A DNA stretch of 64,000 nt. Source: Lewinellaceae bacterium. Its GTDB lineage: Bacteria > Bacteroidota > Bacteroidia > Chitinophagales > Saprospiraceae. Below, one piece after another: positions 8,580 to 16,532 of this stretch (the first letter of the stretch is position 1; each line of letters opens with the position of its first letter). The notes below the pieces were generated by a model that was not told the origin of the DNA, made no database searches, and worked only from the letters and a program-made list of their open reading frames with translations. Where the stretch lies: contig JACJYR010000001.1 of the NCBI GenBank assembly GCA_020636005.1, positions 1,498,001-1,562,000 of the forward strand, read 5' to 3'. Position numbers and translations under genes: made by a program.

Positions 8580-11500
8580 TTTACCAGCAATCGTGCCTGC
8601 CAATGCTGCATGCCGGCCTGTACCTTGGCGAGGTAAAGCCCAGCGGTCAGTCCCACTAAGCGGATGTCCGGGGCGGGTGTGTTCTCTTCCAACCAAAGTT
8701 GTTGTGTTTTTACTACCCTTCCCGTGAGGTCGTGCAGGGTAAGGATCGCTTTGCCGGAAAAGTCTGTCCTCAGTGCGAGTGTGACGGCATCCGTGGCGGG
8801 GTTGGGGAAGAACCTGAGATTTGACAAATCTTGAAGATTTGTCAAATCTGCACTGACGACGGGCGAGTATTCAAAATTGCCGTCGAAGTCCGTTTGCTTT
8901 AGCCGGTAATAATTCACGCAGCCCCCCTCACATCCTCCCACGTGTGGGGAAAGGGGTTTTTCATCCAAAAAAGAATAATACTGCGCAGTTGTGGTCGTGC
9001 CGTTGCCCGCCACGAAGCCGATGTTTTCCCAAAGACGCCCGTCCCTGCTGCGTTCCACATTAAAGCCTTCGTTGTTCAGCTCGCTGGCGGTCTCCCATTC
9101 CAGCAGCGCCTTGCCATCCACTTCTTTTCCTGTGAAACGCACCAGCTCGACGGGCAGCAGCGAGGTGGCCGTCACCCGCACCATGTTGCCGCCGGGGTAG
9201 GTCAGGCTCACACCGTTCACGTTGCCCGTGCCCGTGTTGGCATAGGTGATGTTGCCGCCGGCAAACGAGCCACTCACCGTGCCGGCCGTCAGCACGTCGA
9301 AAGTGGTGCCGTTGACGATGGGGACGCTGAAAATCAAGTGCAACTTGGACGAAGCGCCGATGGTTGCCGTGCCACTCACCGCCAACACGTCGAACTGACC
9401 GGCGCTGGTGCCGTCCACCTCGCAGGTATAGGTGCCGCTGCCGAGGTTGAGGTCGCCGGAAATGCTGAGTGTACCGGGGCTTGCACCGGGACGGATGAAG
9501 CCGGAATTGTTCAGGGCGGTCGTGGGCGTGATGGTGCCAGTGCCTTTGATGATGCCTGCGTTGTTGAACGCAAAACCGCTCACCGTCATGGCACCGTTGA
9601 CGTTCAAAGTGCCGCCGGAAAAGATGTCCAACTGCCCGCCCATGGTCGCCGTTGCGCCGCTGTTGACGGTGAGGGTGCCGCTGGTGATGTTGGTGTTCGA
9701 GCCGTTGGAAGTGCTGAAAGTGCTGCCGCTGGCGACGGTGAGCGTGCCGTTTCCGGTGAATCCAATCAAGCCGAGGTTGCTGATGGTTCCGTTGTTGGTC
9801 AGGCTGCCGCCTGCTACGTTCAAAGTGCCGCCGCCGTTGATGGTGCCGCTGTTGGTGAAGGCAAAGGCACTATTCAGGTTCAGGGTGCCGCTCAGGCTGA
9901 TGCTTTTAGTGGCGGCATTGGTAGCCGAACCTGAGTTGAGGGTCAGGGTTCCGGCACAGTTGAAAGTGCCATTGTTGGCGAAGGTGCTGCCAGTATTGCC
10001 ATTTTGGTTCAAGGTCATCGTGCCGTCGTTGTGGAATGTGCCGGCGTTTGAAAAGGGCACCGCACCAACCGTGAAAGTCGCCCCGCTGCTGTTCGTCCAC
10101 GTTGCGCCGCTGTTGTTGGCTTGACCTAAATAGTTGACGGTGAAAGTGGCGTTGTTCACGAAAGTCTTGCTGTTGCTCAGCCCGATGCTCATGGTGCCGT
10201 TGTTGGTCAGCGAGGCATTCGTGCCGGAATTGTAAAAACCGTTCATCGTCATCGAGCCGCCGGCGCTGTTCGTCCACGAGCCGGAATTTTGGATGTTGAT
10301 GTACTGGCTGCCGGTCATCGTGCCCGTGTTGGTGATGGTACCGCTGTTGCTGAAACCGCCGTAGGTAGAGTAGTTGCTGCCGCCATTGTTGTACGTGCCG
10401 GAATTGGTGAACGTGCCGCTGCCATTACCAAAAGTGCCGCCTGAGTTGGTGGTAAAAGTGCCCGCATTGCTGAACGAACCGCTGTCATTATTCAGCGCCC
10501 CGCCGCTGGCGACGGTGATGCCGCCGGTAGCGGAATTGGTCAGCACAGAGCTGCCGGAGGATTTGCTCAAGGTGCCGTTGACGGTCATCGTGCCGTGGTT
10601 GGTCAGGGTGAATGCGCCGGAAATCGTCAGCGTTTTGCTGGCATTGACCGTCAAAGTTGCGCCGGAATTGATGGTTTGGTTGCCGTCCATGGTGCAAGTC
10701 CCGCTGCCGTTGATGACGATGGCGTCGCCCGCCAGCAGGGTGGCGGGCGGCACGCTGTTGGCGTCCCAGTTGCCCGATGAACTCCAGTTGCCGGAGCCAG
10801 TGAATGTGTAGGTCACAGGGGCGGAACTGGCAGAAATCGTCACCCCGCCAGCCGAGTGCGTGACCGTGAAAACCAGCCCCGAAACCGGCGGGATGTTGAC
10901 TGTTGCAAACTCGCCCGTGCGGCTGCCACAGGTCAAAACCGAAAAAGTCTGCCCCGCCGAGGGCGTGAATCCCCAGGTGACGGTCAGGGTGGCATTGGTC
11001 AGGGTGGCTGCGCCGCTGACGGCTAACCAATCGTAGCTCGTGCCTTGCACCGTGCCATTGATTTCGCAGTTGTAGGTGGCGCTGCCGAGGTTGAGGTCGC
11101 CGGTGACGGTGAGCTTACCAGGGCTTGCGCCGGGTTCGATTTCGGCGGAGGCGCTGTTGGTGAACGTGCCGCTTTGGGTGAGCGTGCCAGCGCCTTTGAA
11201 AGTATTTTGGTTGGTCAAAGTGCCACCGGAGTTCACGTTGAAAGCGGCTCCTGCCGGAACGGAAATCATGCCTGTATTTGTGAGCGTGCCGCCGTTGCTG
11301 ACGGTGAAATGGGCGGAAATCGCCGACGTCAGCGTACCGGAATTATTAAACATTCCCGTCGTGCTGGAAGTCCTGCTGAGGAAGGAACCTGCATTGTTGA
11401 TGGTGCCGGAGTTGCTGAGTTGCGCTCCGTTGCCGTCGGAATGCGTGATGTTGCCGCCCGAATTGTTGTTGAGGATGCCGGCATTGCTGCCACCGCCAAA

Positions 11501-12055
11501 GTTCATCGTGCCGTCGTTGTTCACCGTGCCACCTGATGCGAATGTTTGAGCGCCGTCATGATTGGTGTAGGTGCCGCCCGATTTTACATTCAGTATGCCG
11601 CCCGAACTGTTGGTGTAGTAATAAATGGTATAGCTGCCGTACAGGTCAAATGTGCCCGAATTGGTGAGGCGCCCACTGCCGATGGAGCCAGATGCCTGCA
11701 CCGTCAAAGTTGCGCCGGAGGCGATGGTGATGTAGGTGTTGAGGCTGGGGCTGAGGGCGATGCCGTTGTTGACGGTCAGGCTTGTTCCCGAAGGGAAAGT
11801 AATGCTCACGTCGTTCATCGAGCAGTTGGCGGCGATGACAACGGCATCGCCGCTCGCTAAACTCGTCGGGACAGTACCCGTGCTCCAGTTGGATGCTGTT
11901 GCCCAGTCGCTATTGGTCGAGCCGTTGAAGGTGTAGGTGGTCGCCAGCAAATTGGCGTTCCCCAAAATCAGGATGCCTGCAACCAAGCAAGCGGCAATGG
12001 CATTTTTTCCCGCCATTGCGGGACAGGCTGTGAAAAGGTGTAGCAAGTTTTTCAT
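8576..12055 (-). CDS. Large repeat adhesin-like T9SS cargo
   Basis: A 1159-aa secreted surface protein. An unusually long N region precedes the signal peptide core (cleavage near residue 39, after NLLAT). The bulk, about 40-960, is dozens of degenerate 15-25 residue units rich in Asn, Gly, Ser and Thr with NSGT, TNxGT and LTVNSG motifs, the pattern of a right-handed beta-helix built of stacked strands. Two longer inserts with GDLNLGSxTYxCE, at about 310 and 880, divide it into blocks. Next come an FN3-like module (ELVRFTGKEVDGKALLEWETASE) and a type A sorting domain (FFPNPATDAVTL, final LLVK). Likely function is adhesion or a matrix-facing surface layer; no enzyme motif is seen. Two short elements interrupt the C-terminal part. 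Confidence 0.88.
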   Translation of the reverse strand: MKNLLHLFTACPAMAGKNAIAACLVAGILILGNANLLATTYTFNGSTNSDWATASNWSTGTVPTSLASGDAVVIAANCSMNDVSITFPSGTSLTVNNGIALSPSLNTYITIASGATLTVQASGSIGSGRLTNSGTFDLYGSYTIYYYTNSSGGILNVKSGGTYTNHDGAQTFASGGTVNNDGTMNFGGGSNAGILNNNSGGNITHSDGNGAQLSNSGTINNAGSFLSRTSSTTGMFNNSGTLTSAISAHFTVSNGGTLTNTGMISVPAGAAFNVNSGGTLTNQNTFKGAGTLTQSGTFTNSASAEIEPGASPGKLTVTGDLNLGSATYNCEINGTVQGTSYDWLAVSGAATLTNATLTVTWGFTPSAGQTFSVLTCGSRTGEFATVNIPPVSGLVFTVTHSAGGVTISASSAPVTYTFTGSGNWSSSGNWDANSVPPATLLAGDAIVINGSGTCTMDGNQTINSGATLTVNASKTLTISGAFTLTNHGTMTVNGTLSKSSGSSVLTNSATGGITVASGGALNNDSGSFSNAGTFTTNSGGTFGNGSGTFTNSGTYNNGGSNYSTYGGFSNSGTITNTGTMTGSQYINIQNSGSWTNSAGGSMTMNGFYNSGTNASLTNNGTMSIGLSNSKTFVNNATFTVNYLGQANNSGATWTNSSGATFTVGAVPFSNAGTFHNDGTMTLNQNGNTGSTFANNGTFNCAGTLTLNSGSATNAATKSISLSGTLNLNSAFAFTNSGTINGGGTLNVAGGSLTNNGTISNLGLIGFTGNGTLTVASGSTFSTSNGSNTNITSGTLTVNSGATATMGGQLDIFSGGTLNVNGAMTVSGFAFNNAGIIKGTGTITPTTALNNSGFIRPGASPGTLSISGDLNLGSGTYTCEVDGTSAGQFDVLAVSGTATIGASSKLHLIFSVPIVNGTTFDVLTAGTVSGSFAGGNITYANTGTGNVNGVSLTYPGGNMVRVTATSLLPVELVRFTGKEVDGKALLEWETASELNNEGFNVERSRDGRLWENIGFVAGNGTTTTAQYYSFLDEKPLSPHVGGCEGGCVNYYRLKQTDFDGNFEYSPVVSADLTNLQDLSNLRFFPNPATDAVTLALRTDFSGKAILTLHDLTGRVVKTQQLWLEENTPAPDIRLVGLTAGLYLAKVQAGMQHWQARLLVK
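8818..8848. repeat. Perfect 31-nt palindrome inside a coding frame
   Basis: Arms of 15 bp around a single central base (8818-8832, 8834-8848), built on GATTTGACAAATCTT. It is translated in frame as part of the adhesin's linker just before the sorting domain (TNLQDLSNL). The same TTTGACAAAT core forms the ends of the intergenic palindrome cluster at 26778-26922, so this is probably a mobile palindromic unit that has been tolerated as coding sequence. Confidence 0.75.
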
Positions 12056-12203
12056 TTAAAAAGTGAATTAAGCGTTAGCTCCTGGCATGGCACAGCCAGG
12101 GCGGGTGTGCGCCGCCGGGCGGGGTGGTTTTTGATTCTATTATTGAAATTGGGTTCGGAAAAAATTCTAAAAAGTGGAATTTTTTATAATCAACTTTGAA
12201 CTA

Positions 12204-12482
12204 ATGGTCATCATCGGCAAGGCCCAGTTGAACGAGTTTGGGAAAGCCCATGCCGATGCAGGGGCTGCACTCGACGAATGGTACGCCGCCGTCAAAGAGG
12301 CTGATTGATCGAACCTTACCGAGATGAAACTGCGTTTCAATTCGGTGGATTATGTCGGCAACGACCGCTACGTTTTCAACATCAGGGGCAACAATTACCG
12401 TCTCTTTGCGATGATTTTTTTCAACAAGCGCACGGTGTTCGTGCGGTTCATCGGCACTCATGCCGAGTATGATAAAAATTGA
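12204..12482 (+). pseudogene. higB: higB toxin with in-frame TGA
   Basis: Read through, the 93 codons encode a HigB-type mRNA interferase (RelE superfamily): an opening MVIIGKAQLNEFGKAHADA, then EWYAAVKEAD, then RFNSVDYVGNDRYVFNIRG, NYRLFAMIFF and the closing VRFIGTHAEYDKN. Codon 35 (12306-12308) is TGA exactly where the family usually has Trp (ADW), so one G-to-A change of TGG explains the stop. The product would be a 34-residue fragment without the catalytic part. Everything after the stop is still in frame and well conserved, so the mutation looks recent. The antitoxin gene follows directly. A sequencing error or readthrough remain possible. Confidence 0.8.
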
Positions 12483-12509
12483 TTGCTCAACCATTTTAAT
12501 AGCGACGCC

Positions 12510-12899
12510 ATGATTACAAAAATCAGGACAGCCACCGAATACGAACAAGTCATGCAAATTATCGAAGGCTACCTTCAAAAAGCCACGGCGGGCGGCGGTT
12601 TTCAGGCACTTTCGCCCGCTGAAGCGGATGAGCTTCAACAGCTTTCCTTGTTGGCGGAATCGTGGGAAGACAGCATCCCGCTGATGCCGGTTTCAGCCCC
12701 CCAAACCCTGTCGGAAATGATTTCGCTGCGCATGTACCAGATGAAACTAAAGCAAAAGGATGTCGCCGTATTGCTCGACGTTTCACCTTCCCGCCTGTCG
12801 GAAGTGCTGAAAGGAAAGCGGAAAATCAACCTCGATTTTGCCCGGCGACTACATACACATTTGAATATTGACGCAGCTTTTATTTTGAAAACTGCCTGA
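12510..12899 (+). CDS. higA: HigA-type antitoxin with XRE helix-turn-helix
   Basis: A 129-aa antitoxin of the HigA family found in Bacteroidota. The N-terminal part (residues 1-60, helical, with EYEQVMQIIEGYLQKA) is the toxin-facing region. The C-terminal part is a helix-turn-helix: MKLKQKDVAVLLDVSPSRLSEVLKGKR. HigA proteins bind HigB and repress their own operon. The frame is open back to a TTG right after the toxin stop, but ATG at 12510 gives the normal family start, 27 bases downstream of higB. It is intact although its toxin gene carries a nonsense codon. Confidence 0.88.
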   Translation: MITKIRTATEYEQVMQIIEGYLQKATAGGGFQALSPAEADELQQLSLLAESWEDSIPLMPVSAPQTLSEMISLRMYQMKLKQKDVAVLLDVSPSRLSEVLKGKRKINLDFARRLHTHLNIDAAFILKTA

Positions 12900-13057
12900 T
12901 TCTTTGTCGCTGCCGAAGCGAAATCATTGTGAAAAGAAAGAATTTCCGGGAAATAATGGGCTATCTGATTTGCCCCCGGAGCGGCGACTTTCAATTTTAG
13001 ATGACCACCGCCCCGGGGGTTGTTTTTGCTAAAATGTTCAGGTCAAAGCCCCTCTCC

Positions 13058-13576
13058 TCATGCCCTGCTTGGGAAATAGCCCTGCACACAGATGATGAAG
13101 TTCAGCCCCAGCGAGGGCTGGAGGTTGTTGAACGGCTGGCTGCCACCAGCCGGGGCAATCATGTCCGGCGCCATCGTGCTGTTGTCGGAGGTGGTGTCGT
13201 AAAAACCCTTGTCGGCAGCGCTGGCGCCGAGGTAGCGTCCGGCAGGGTGGTCGCCTCCGGCAAATTTGTTGCTCACCTTCACCTGGTGGCTGTGCATCGG
13301 CAGGTTGTTGAGGAGCAGGGTAGTCAGCTCCGAGCCTTTTGTCTCGCCAAGGTGAACCTGGCTCAGCCCCGGCCCCTGCCCTTCGCCCACCGGCACCCGG
13401 CTGCGCAGGTCGGGCAGGGCAAAGGTGGTATGCCCGTCGCCGCCGTAGGTGGTGCCGAGCAGGGAGAAAAGGGCGGTGTTCTGGGCGATGGACAGTATCT
13501 GCCCTTTGCAGAACATCCAGCCTCTTGGTTCAAAATTGGCCGCCCAAAGGCGGATTTCAGAAATCATTCCTTCCAT
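13058..13576 (-). CDS. Phage tail collar domain protein (microcystin-dependent family)
   Basis: A 172-aa protein of the tail-collar / MdpB type. It opens with EIRLWAANFEPRGWMFCKGQ, followed by SIAQNTALFSLLGTTYGGDG and FALPDLRSRVPVGEG, the signature of this domain, and it ends with the LGLNFIICVQGYFPSR strand. In phages the domain trimerises at fibre tips. In Bacteroidota, stand-alone copies are common and are not evidence of a prophage. No other phage gene is nearby. Cellular role unknown; possibly an extracellular or contractile-tail-associated adhesin. Confidence 0.85.
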   Translation of the reverse strand: MEGMISEIRLWAANFEPRGWMFCKGQILSIAQNTALFSLLGTTYGGDGHTTFALPDLRSRVPVGEGQGPGLSQVHLGETKGSELTTLLLNNLPMHSHQVKVSNKFAGGDHPAGRYLGASAADKGFYDTTSDNSTMAPDMIAPAGGSQPFNNLQPSLGLNFIICVQGYFPSRA

Positions 13577-13640
13577 AATTATTGTTGTTTTGAATGGTGA
13601 AAAGTTAGGTTTTTTTTACAAGCCACTCCTTGTGACCTGC

Positions 13641-13796
13641 CTATTGATTAAGCAATTCGATGCGCCTGTCCAACTCCGCATTCCGGTACTCGAAGTAGCG
13701 GTGGATGCCGTAAGCCAGCGCAAGCAGGAGCAGTCCCCACACGAGCCAGTAGCGCAGAGGAGACAGCCTGTTGGGTGTCTCTTTTTTCGTTGCCAT
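13641..13796 (-). CDS. Small single-helix membrane protein
   Basis: A 51-aa protein starting MATKKETPN. One hydrophobic helix (about residues 16-32, LVWGLLLLALAYGI) is followed by a charged tail with heptad character ending RRIELLNQ. The N-terminus should be cytoplasmic by the positive-inside rule. The frame extends 20 codons upstream, but the shorter start gives a cleaner protein. No family recognised. Confidence 0.45.
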   Translation of the reverse strand: MATKKETPNRLSPLRYWLVWGLLLLALAYGIHRYFEYRNAELDRRIELLNQ

Positions 13797-13954
13797 GAGG
13801 TGAATGGATTTGACCATGTCAGTTGAAAAATTTTGTTGCCACAAAGGAGCAGGCAAAGGCAGAAAAAGCCAAGAAATGGGGCGTTACAAAAGCGTTACAA
13901 TCACAGATGCGGTTTTTAAACCATTGAAAAATAGGGAATTGTGAAAAATGGCGA

Positions 13955-15679
13955 TCAAGCGGTGATTTTCCTTTTCAAGCGCATCCTCGTCTGCCGGATG
14001 GTGCCGTCGGAGACGCCCAGCATGTTGGCCATTTCGTGGGTGGAGAGTTGCAGTTTTTCCAAGACCAAATAGCGCAGTTCGGCTTGGGTCAGTCCGGGGT
14101 GCAGTGTTTTTTGCTCCGCAATAAAATCAGGGTGGACTTTTTCAAAAATGCCCCGGAACTGTGTCCAGTCTTCGTCGGTGAGGATGGTGCTGTGGGTGAG
14201 TTGTTCCAAATAATCGCTGCGCTCGCCGGAGCGGGAGAGTTTTTCCATTTCGAGCCGGAGGTTCTCGGCCAGTTCCGATTTTTCCCGGAGGTGTTGGGTG
14301 AAAGTGGCGAGGTCTTTTTTGGCGGCATCGAGTTCGAGCAGGGCGATGCGGCGCTTGTGGCGCAGGCGGCGGAAATTGACAAAAGCCAGCAACCCTACCA
14401 GCAGCAACAGCAGCAGCGCCGCATTGCGCAGCCATTCCTGCAATTGTTTTTCACTTTCCACCAACAGCAGTTTCTCCGAATATTTCTCCGCTTCGAGCCG
14501 CTGCTTGATCTTTTCCAGTTTGCGGGCGTCGTTGCGGCGGCCGAGGCTGTCCTGCAAGGGTTTGGCGAGGTTGGCGTAGCGCACGGCGGCGGCGTAGTCG
14601 CCCTTCATTTCAAAATACCTGGCATAAGCCTCGAAGAAGTGGGCGTTTTTGAAATAAAAGTATTCGTGCTTGCCGGCCACTTTGTAAATATCGTCCATCC
14701 GTTGCAGGAGGCTTGACGCTTCCCCCAGTTTCCCCAGCTCCAGTTTGGTGGCGATGAGCACGTGCAGCATGTCATACTCGGTTTGAAGCTGGACGTCATC
14801 CGTGAGGTCGGGCGCCCTCACCAGGGCATAGCCTTTGCTGGCGTAGCGTTCGCCTTCGGCAAACTGTTGCTGCCCGACCAGCATCGAGGCAATATCTATG
14901 GACGCAATGCCCTCCCAAGAGCGGACGGACATGCGGTCTTCGGGGCTGACCGTTTTGAAAGCCTGTGCGAAGTGCAGGATTTTTTTGGCATAACCTATCC
15001 CCTTTTCGTAGTCCTTTTGCTGTTGGTAAATGCTCTGGATGTGGTTCAGGACGTAGATATAGGTTTGCCACCCCGTGCCCGACGGCTGGATGTAGCGCTC
15101 TGCCACCAGCAGGTATTGAAGCGCTTTTTCCATGTCCTCCAGTTGGTACATGAACCTGCCCAAGTGGAACAGCATCCTGGCGATGTTGTAGTCCCTGAAT
15201 TTATCAAAACCTATCGCCTCCATCTGTTCGAATTCCTGCAAAATGCCGGTGTACAACTGCTCGTGGGGGATCTTTTTCTGGTCGTAGTTTTCAAAAATAA
15301 GGTAATGGTGCGCCACCGTTTTCTCGACAGCCGAGCCGAGGTTTGCCGCTATTTCCCCCATATCGGAAAGGAGGGCAAAGATTTCGGCGCTGGTAAGCCT
15401 GAGCGCCCTCCTCGATTGGAAAGCATGGTATTTCAGGGCAAAGAGGGCACGATAGTCCTTCTTTTCGCTGGCAATGGCCATCAAGGGGGCGAACACCTTT
15501 GTCAAAGCGGCGGAATCCATTTCCCCAAAAGGCAGGCCCTGCACCAACTGAAAGCGTTCCGCACCGGACATGGTGCGGAACGCTGCTGCATCCAACACGG
15601 GCTGGGCAAAGCATGCGCTGTTTTGAAAGCAGCAAAGCAGCAGAAGGGCAGCGGTGGTATTAAGGCCGGGCAGTTTCAT
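13955..15679 (-). CDS. TPR sensor protein with TM helix and C-terminal HTH
   Basis: A 574-aa regulator of a type common in Bacteroidota. The start at 15679 (MKLPGLNT) gives a signal peptide ending ACFAQ. Periplasmic tetratricopeptide-like helices span about 130-400. One membrane helix follows (NAALLLLLLVGLLAFVNF), then a cytoplasmic coiled coil, then a LuxR-like helix-turn-helix (LSTHEMANMLGVSDGTIRQTRMRLKRK). This layout suggests that a periplasmic signal is passed to a membrane-tethered DNA-binding domain. It lies divergent from the ECF sigma-factor operon with 251 bases between the starts, so it may regulate that operon; this is inference from position only. Confidence 0.8.
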   Translation of the reverse strand: MKLPGLNTTAALLLLCCFQNSACFAQPVLDAAAFRTMSGAERFQLVQGLPFGEMDSAALTKVFAPLMAIASEKKDYRALFALKYHAFQSRRALRLTSAEIFALLSDMGEIAANLGSAVEKTVAHHYLIFENYDQKKIPHEQLYTGILQEFEQMEAIGFDKFRDYNIARMLFHLGRFMYQLEDMEKALQYLLVAERYIQPSGTGWQTYIYVLNHIQSIYQQQKDYEKGIGYAKKILHFAQAFKTVSPEDRMSVRSWEGIASIDIASMLVGQQQFAEGERYASKGYALVRAPDLTDDVQLQTEYDMLHVLIATKLELGKLGEASSLLQRMDDIYKVAGKHEYFYFKNAHFFEAYARYFEMKGDYAAAVRYANLAKPLQDSLGRRNDARKLEKIKQRLEAEKYSEKLLLVESEKQLQEWLRNAALLLLLLVGLLAFVNFRRLRHKRRIALLELDAAKKDLATFTQHLREKSELAENLRLEMEKLSRSGERSDYLEQLTHSTILTDEDWTQFRGIFEKVHPDFIAEQKTLHPGLTQAELRYLVLEKLQLSTHEMANMLGVSDGTIRQTRMRLKRKITA

Positions 15680-15747
15680 GTTGATGGAAAAGATTCTTTG
15701 CAAAGCTCCAACTTATTTTTTGCCAAGGATCATGTAGGATAGAAGAT

Positions 15748-15804
15748 GTTGGGATGGTTGAGAGGTTGAGAGGGTTGAGAATAAACCCGCTCAACCATCA
15801 CAAC
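15748..15804. repeat. Inverted repeat with GGTTGAGA tandem units
   Basis: Arms of 15 bp with one mismatch (15748-15762, 15790-15804; core GATGGTTGAG) enclose two more GGTTGAGA units. It lies in the shared upstream region of the TPR/HTH regulator and the sigma-factor gene. It may be a dispersed repeat or a regulatory hairpin. Confidence 0.5.
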
Positions 15805-15930
15805 CCAGAAAGTACATTTTTAAAAAAAAATTCCGGGGCTAAGTAAGCAGTAATTCTCAAATCGACCCAACCCAATGCAACCTTTCTGTACCTTCCCTCA
15901 CCTAAATGGAAAACTGACCTGAAAATCAAG

Positions 15931-16476
15931 ATGACGGAGCAACAGCAACAAATGCTCGAAGCCTGCAAACGGGGCGACCGCAACGCACAGCGGGAGATGT
16001 ATGAACACTTCAAGGGCAAGATGTTTGTGGTCTGCCTGCGCTATGCCGAGACTCGCACAGATGCAGAGGATTTATTGCAGGAAGGTTTCATTAAGGTTTT
16101 CAGGGATTTGCACCAGTTTCGGGGCGAGGGCAGTTTTGAAGGGTGGATTCGGAGGGTCATGGTGAACGTGGCGCTCCAGCAAATTCGTCAACGTAAGAAG
16201 GCGCTGGATTTCACCGAACTGGACGGGCAGGAGTACAAACTGGGCGAAGAAGACCCCGTCTTTGAAACGGGGGAAGAAACCGCCAAAGGACTGCTCAAGC
16301 TCATGCAAAAAATGCCGCTGGGCTTCCGCACTGTGCTCAATTTATACGTGCTGGAAAACTACTCCCACCAGCAAATCGCCGAAGAACTCGGCATCTCGGT
16401 GGGCACTTCCAAATCGCAGTTGAACCGGGCGAAGGCCCATTTGAAAAATATGCTGGAGAAAAATCTGGCAGGATAG
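15931..16476 (+). CDS. ECF RNA polymerase sigma factor
   Basis: A 181-aa sigma-70 family protein of the extracytoplasmic-function group. Region 2 lies at about 20-90 (YAETRTDAEDLLQEGFIKVFRDL, then GSFEGWIRRVMVNVALQQIR). Region 4 is at about 120-175 and ends with the helix-turn-helix YSHQQIAEELGISVGTSKSQLNRAKAHL. It recruits RNA polymerase to stress- or surface-responsive promoters once released from its anti-sigma factor. It is followed after 56 bases by a gene with a short cytoplasmic N-terminus and one TM helix, the usual position of the anti-sigma partner. The target regulon is not visible. Confidence 0.95.
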   Translation: MTEQQQQMLEACKRGDRNAQREMYEHFKGKMFVVCLRYAETRTDAEDLLQEGFIKVFRDLHQFRGEGSFEGWIRRVMVNVALQQIRQRKKALDFTELDGQEYKLGEEDPVFETGEETAKGLLKLMQKMPLGFRTVLNLYVLENYSHQQIAEELGISVGTSKSQLNRAKAHLKNMLEKNLAG

Positions 16477-16532
16477 GGGGCGATGGGTGGCTAAAAGCAA
16501 ATTGCCCAAAATGCGAATAACAAATTCAGGCT

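Noticed and set aside
12201..12638. A 145-codon minus-strand ORF over the higBA locus
   Set aside because: The plus strand reads as higB (with one TGA) and higA with clear family motifs, so this is a shadow.
13058..13576. Prophage remnant suggested by the tail-collar domain
   Set aside because: Stand-alone collar-domain genes are common in Bacteroidota and no other phage genes are nearby.
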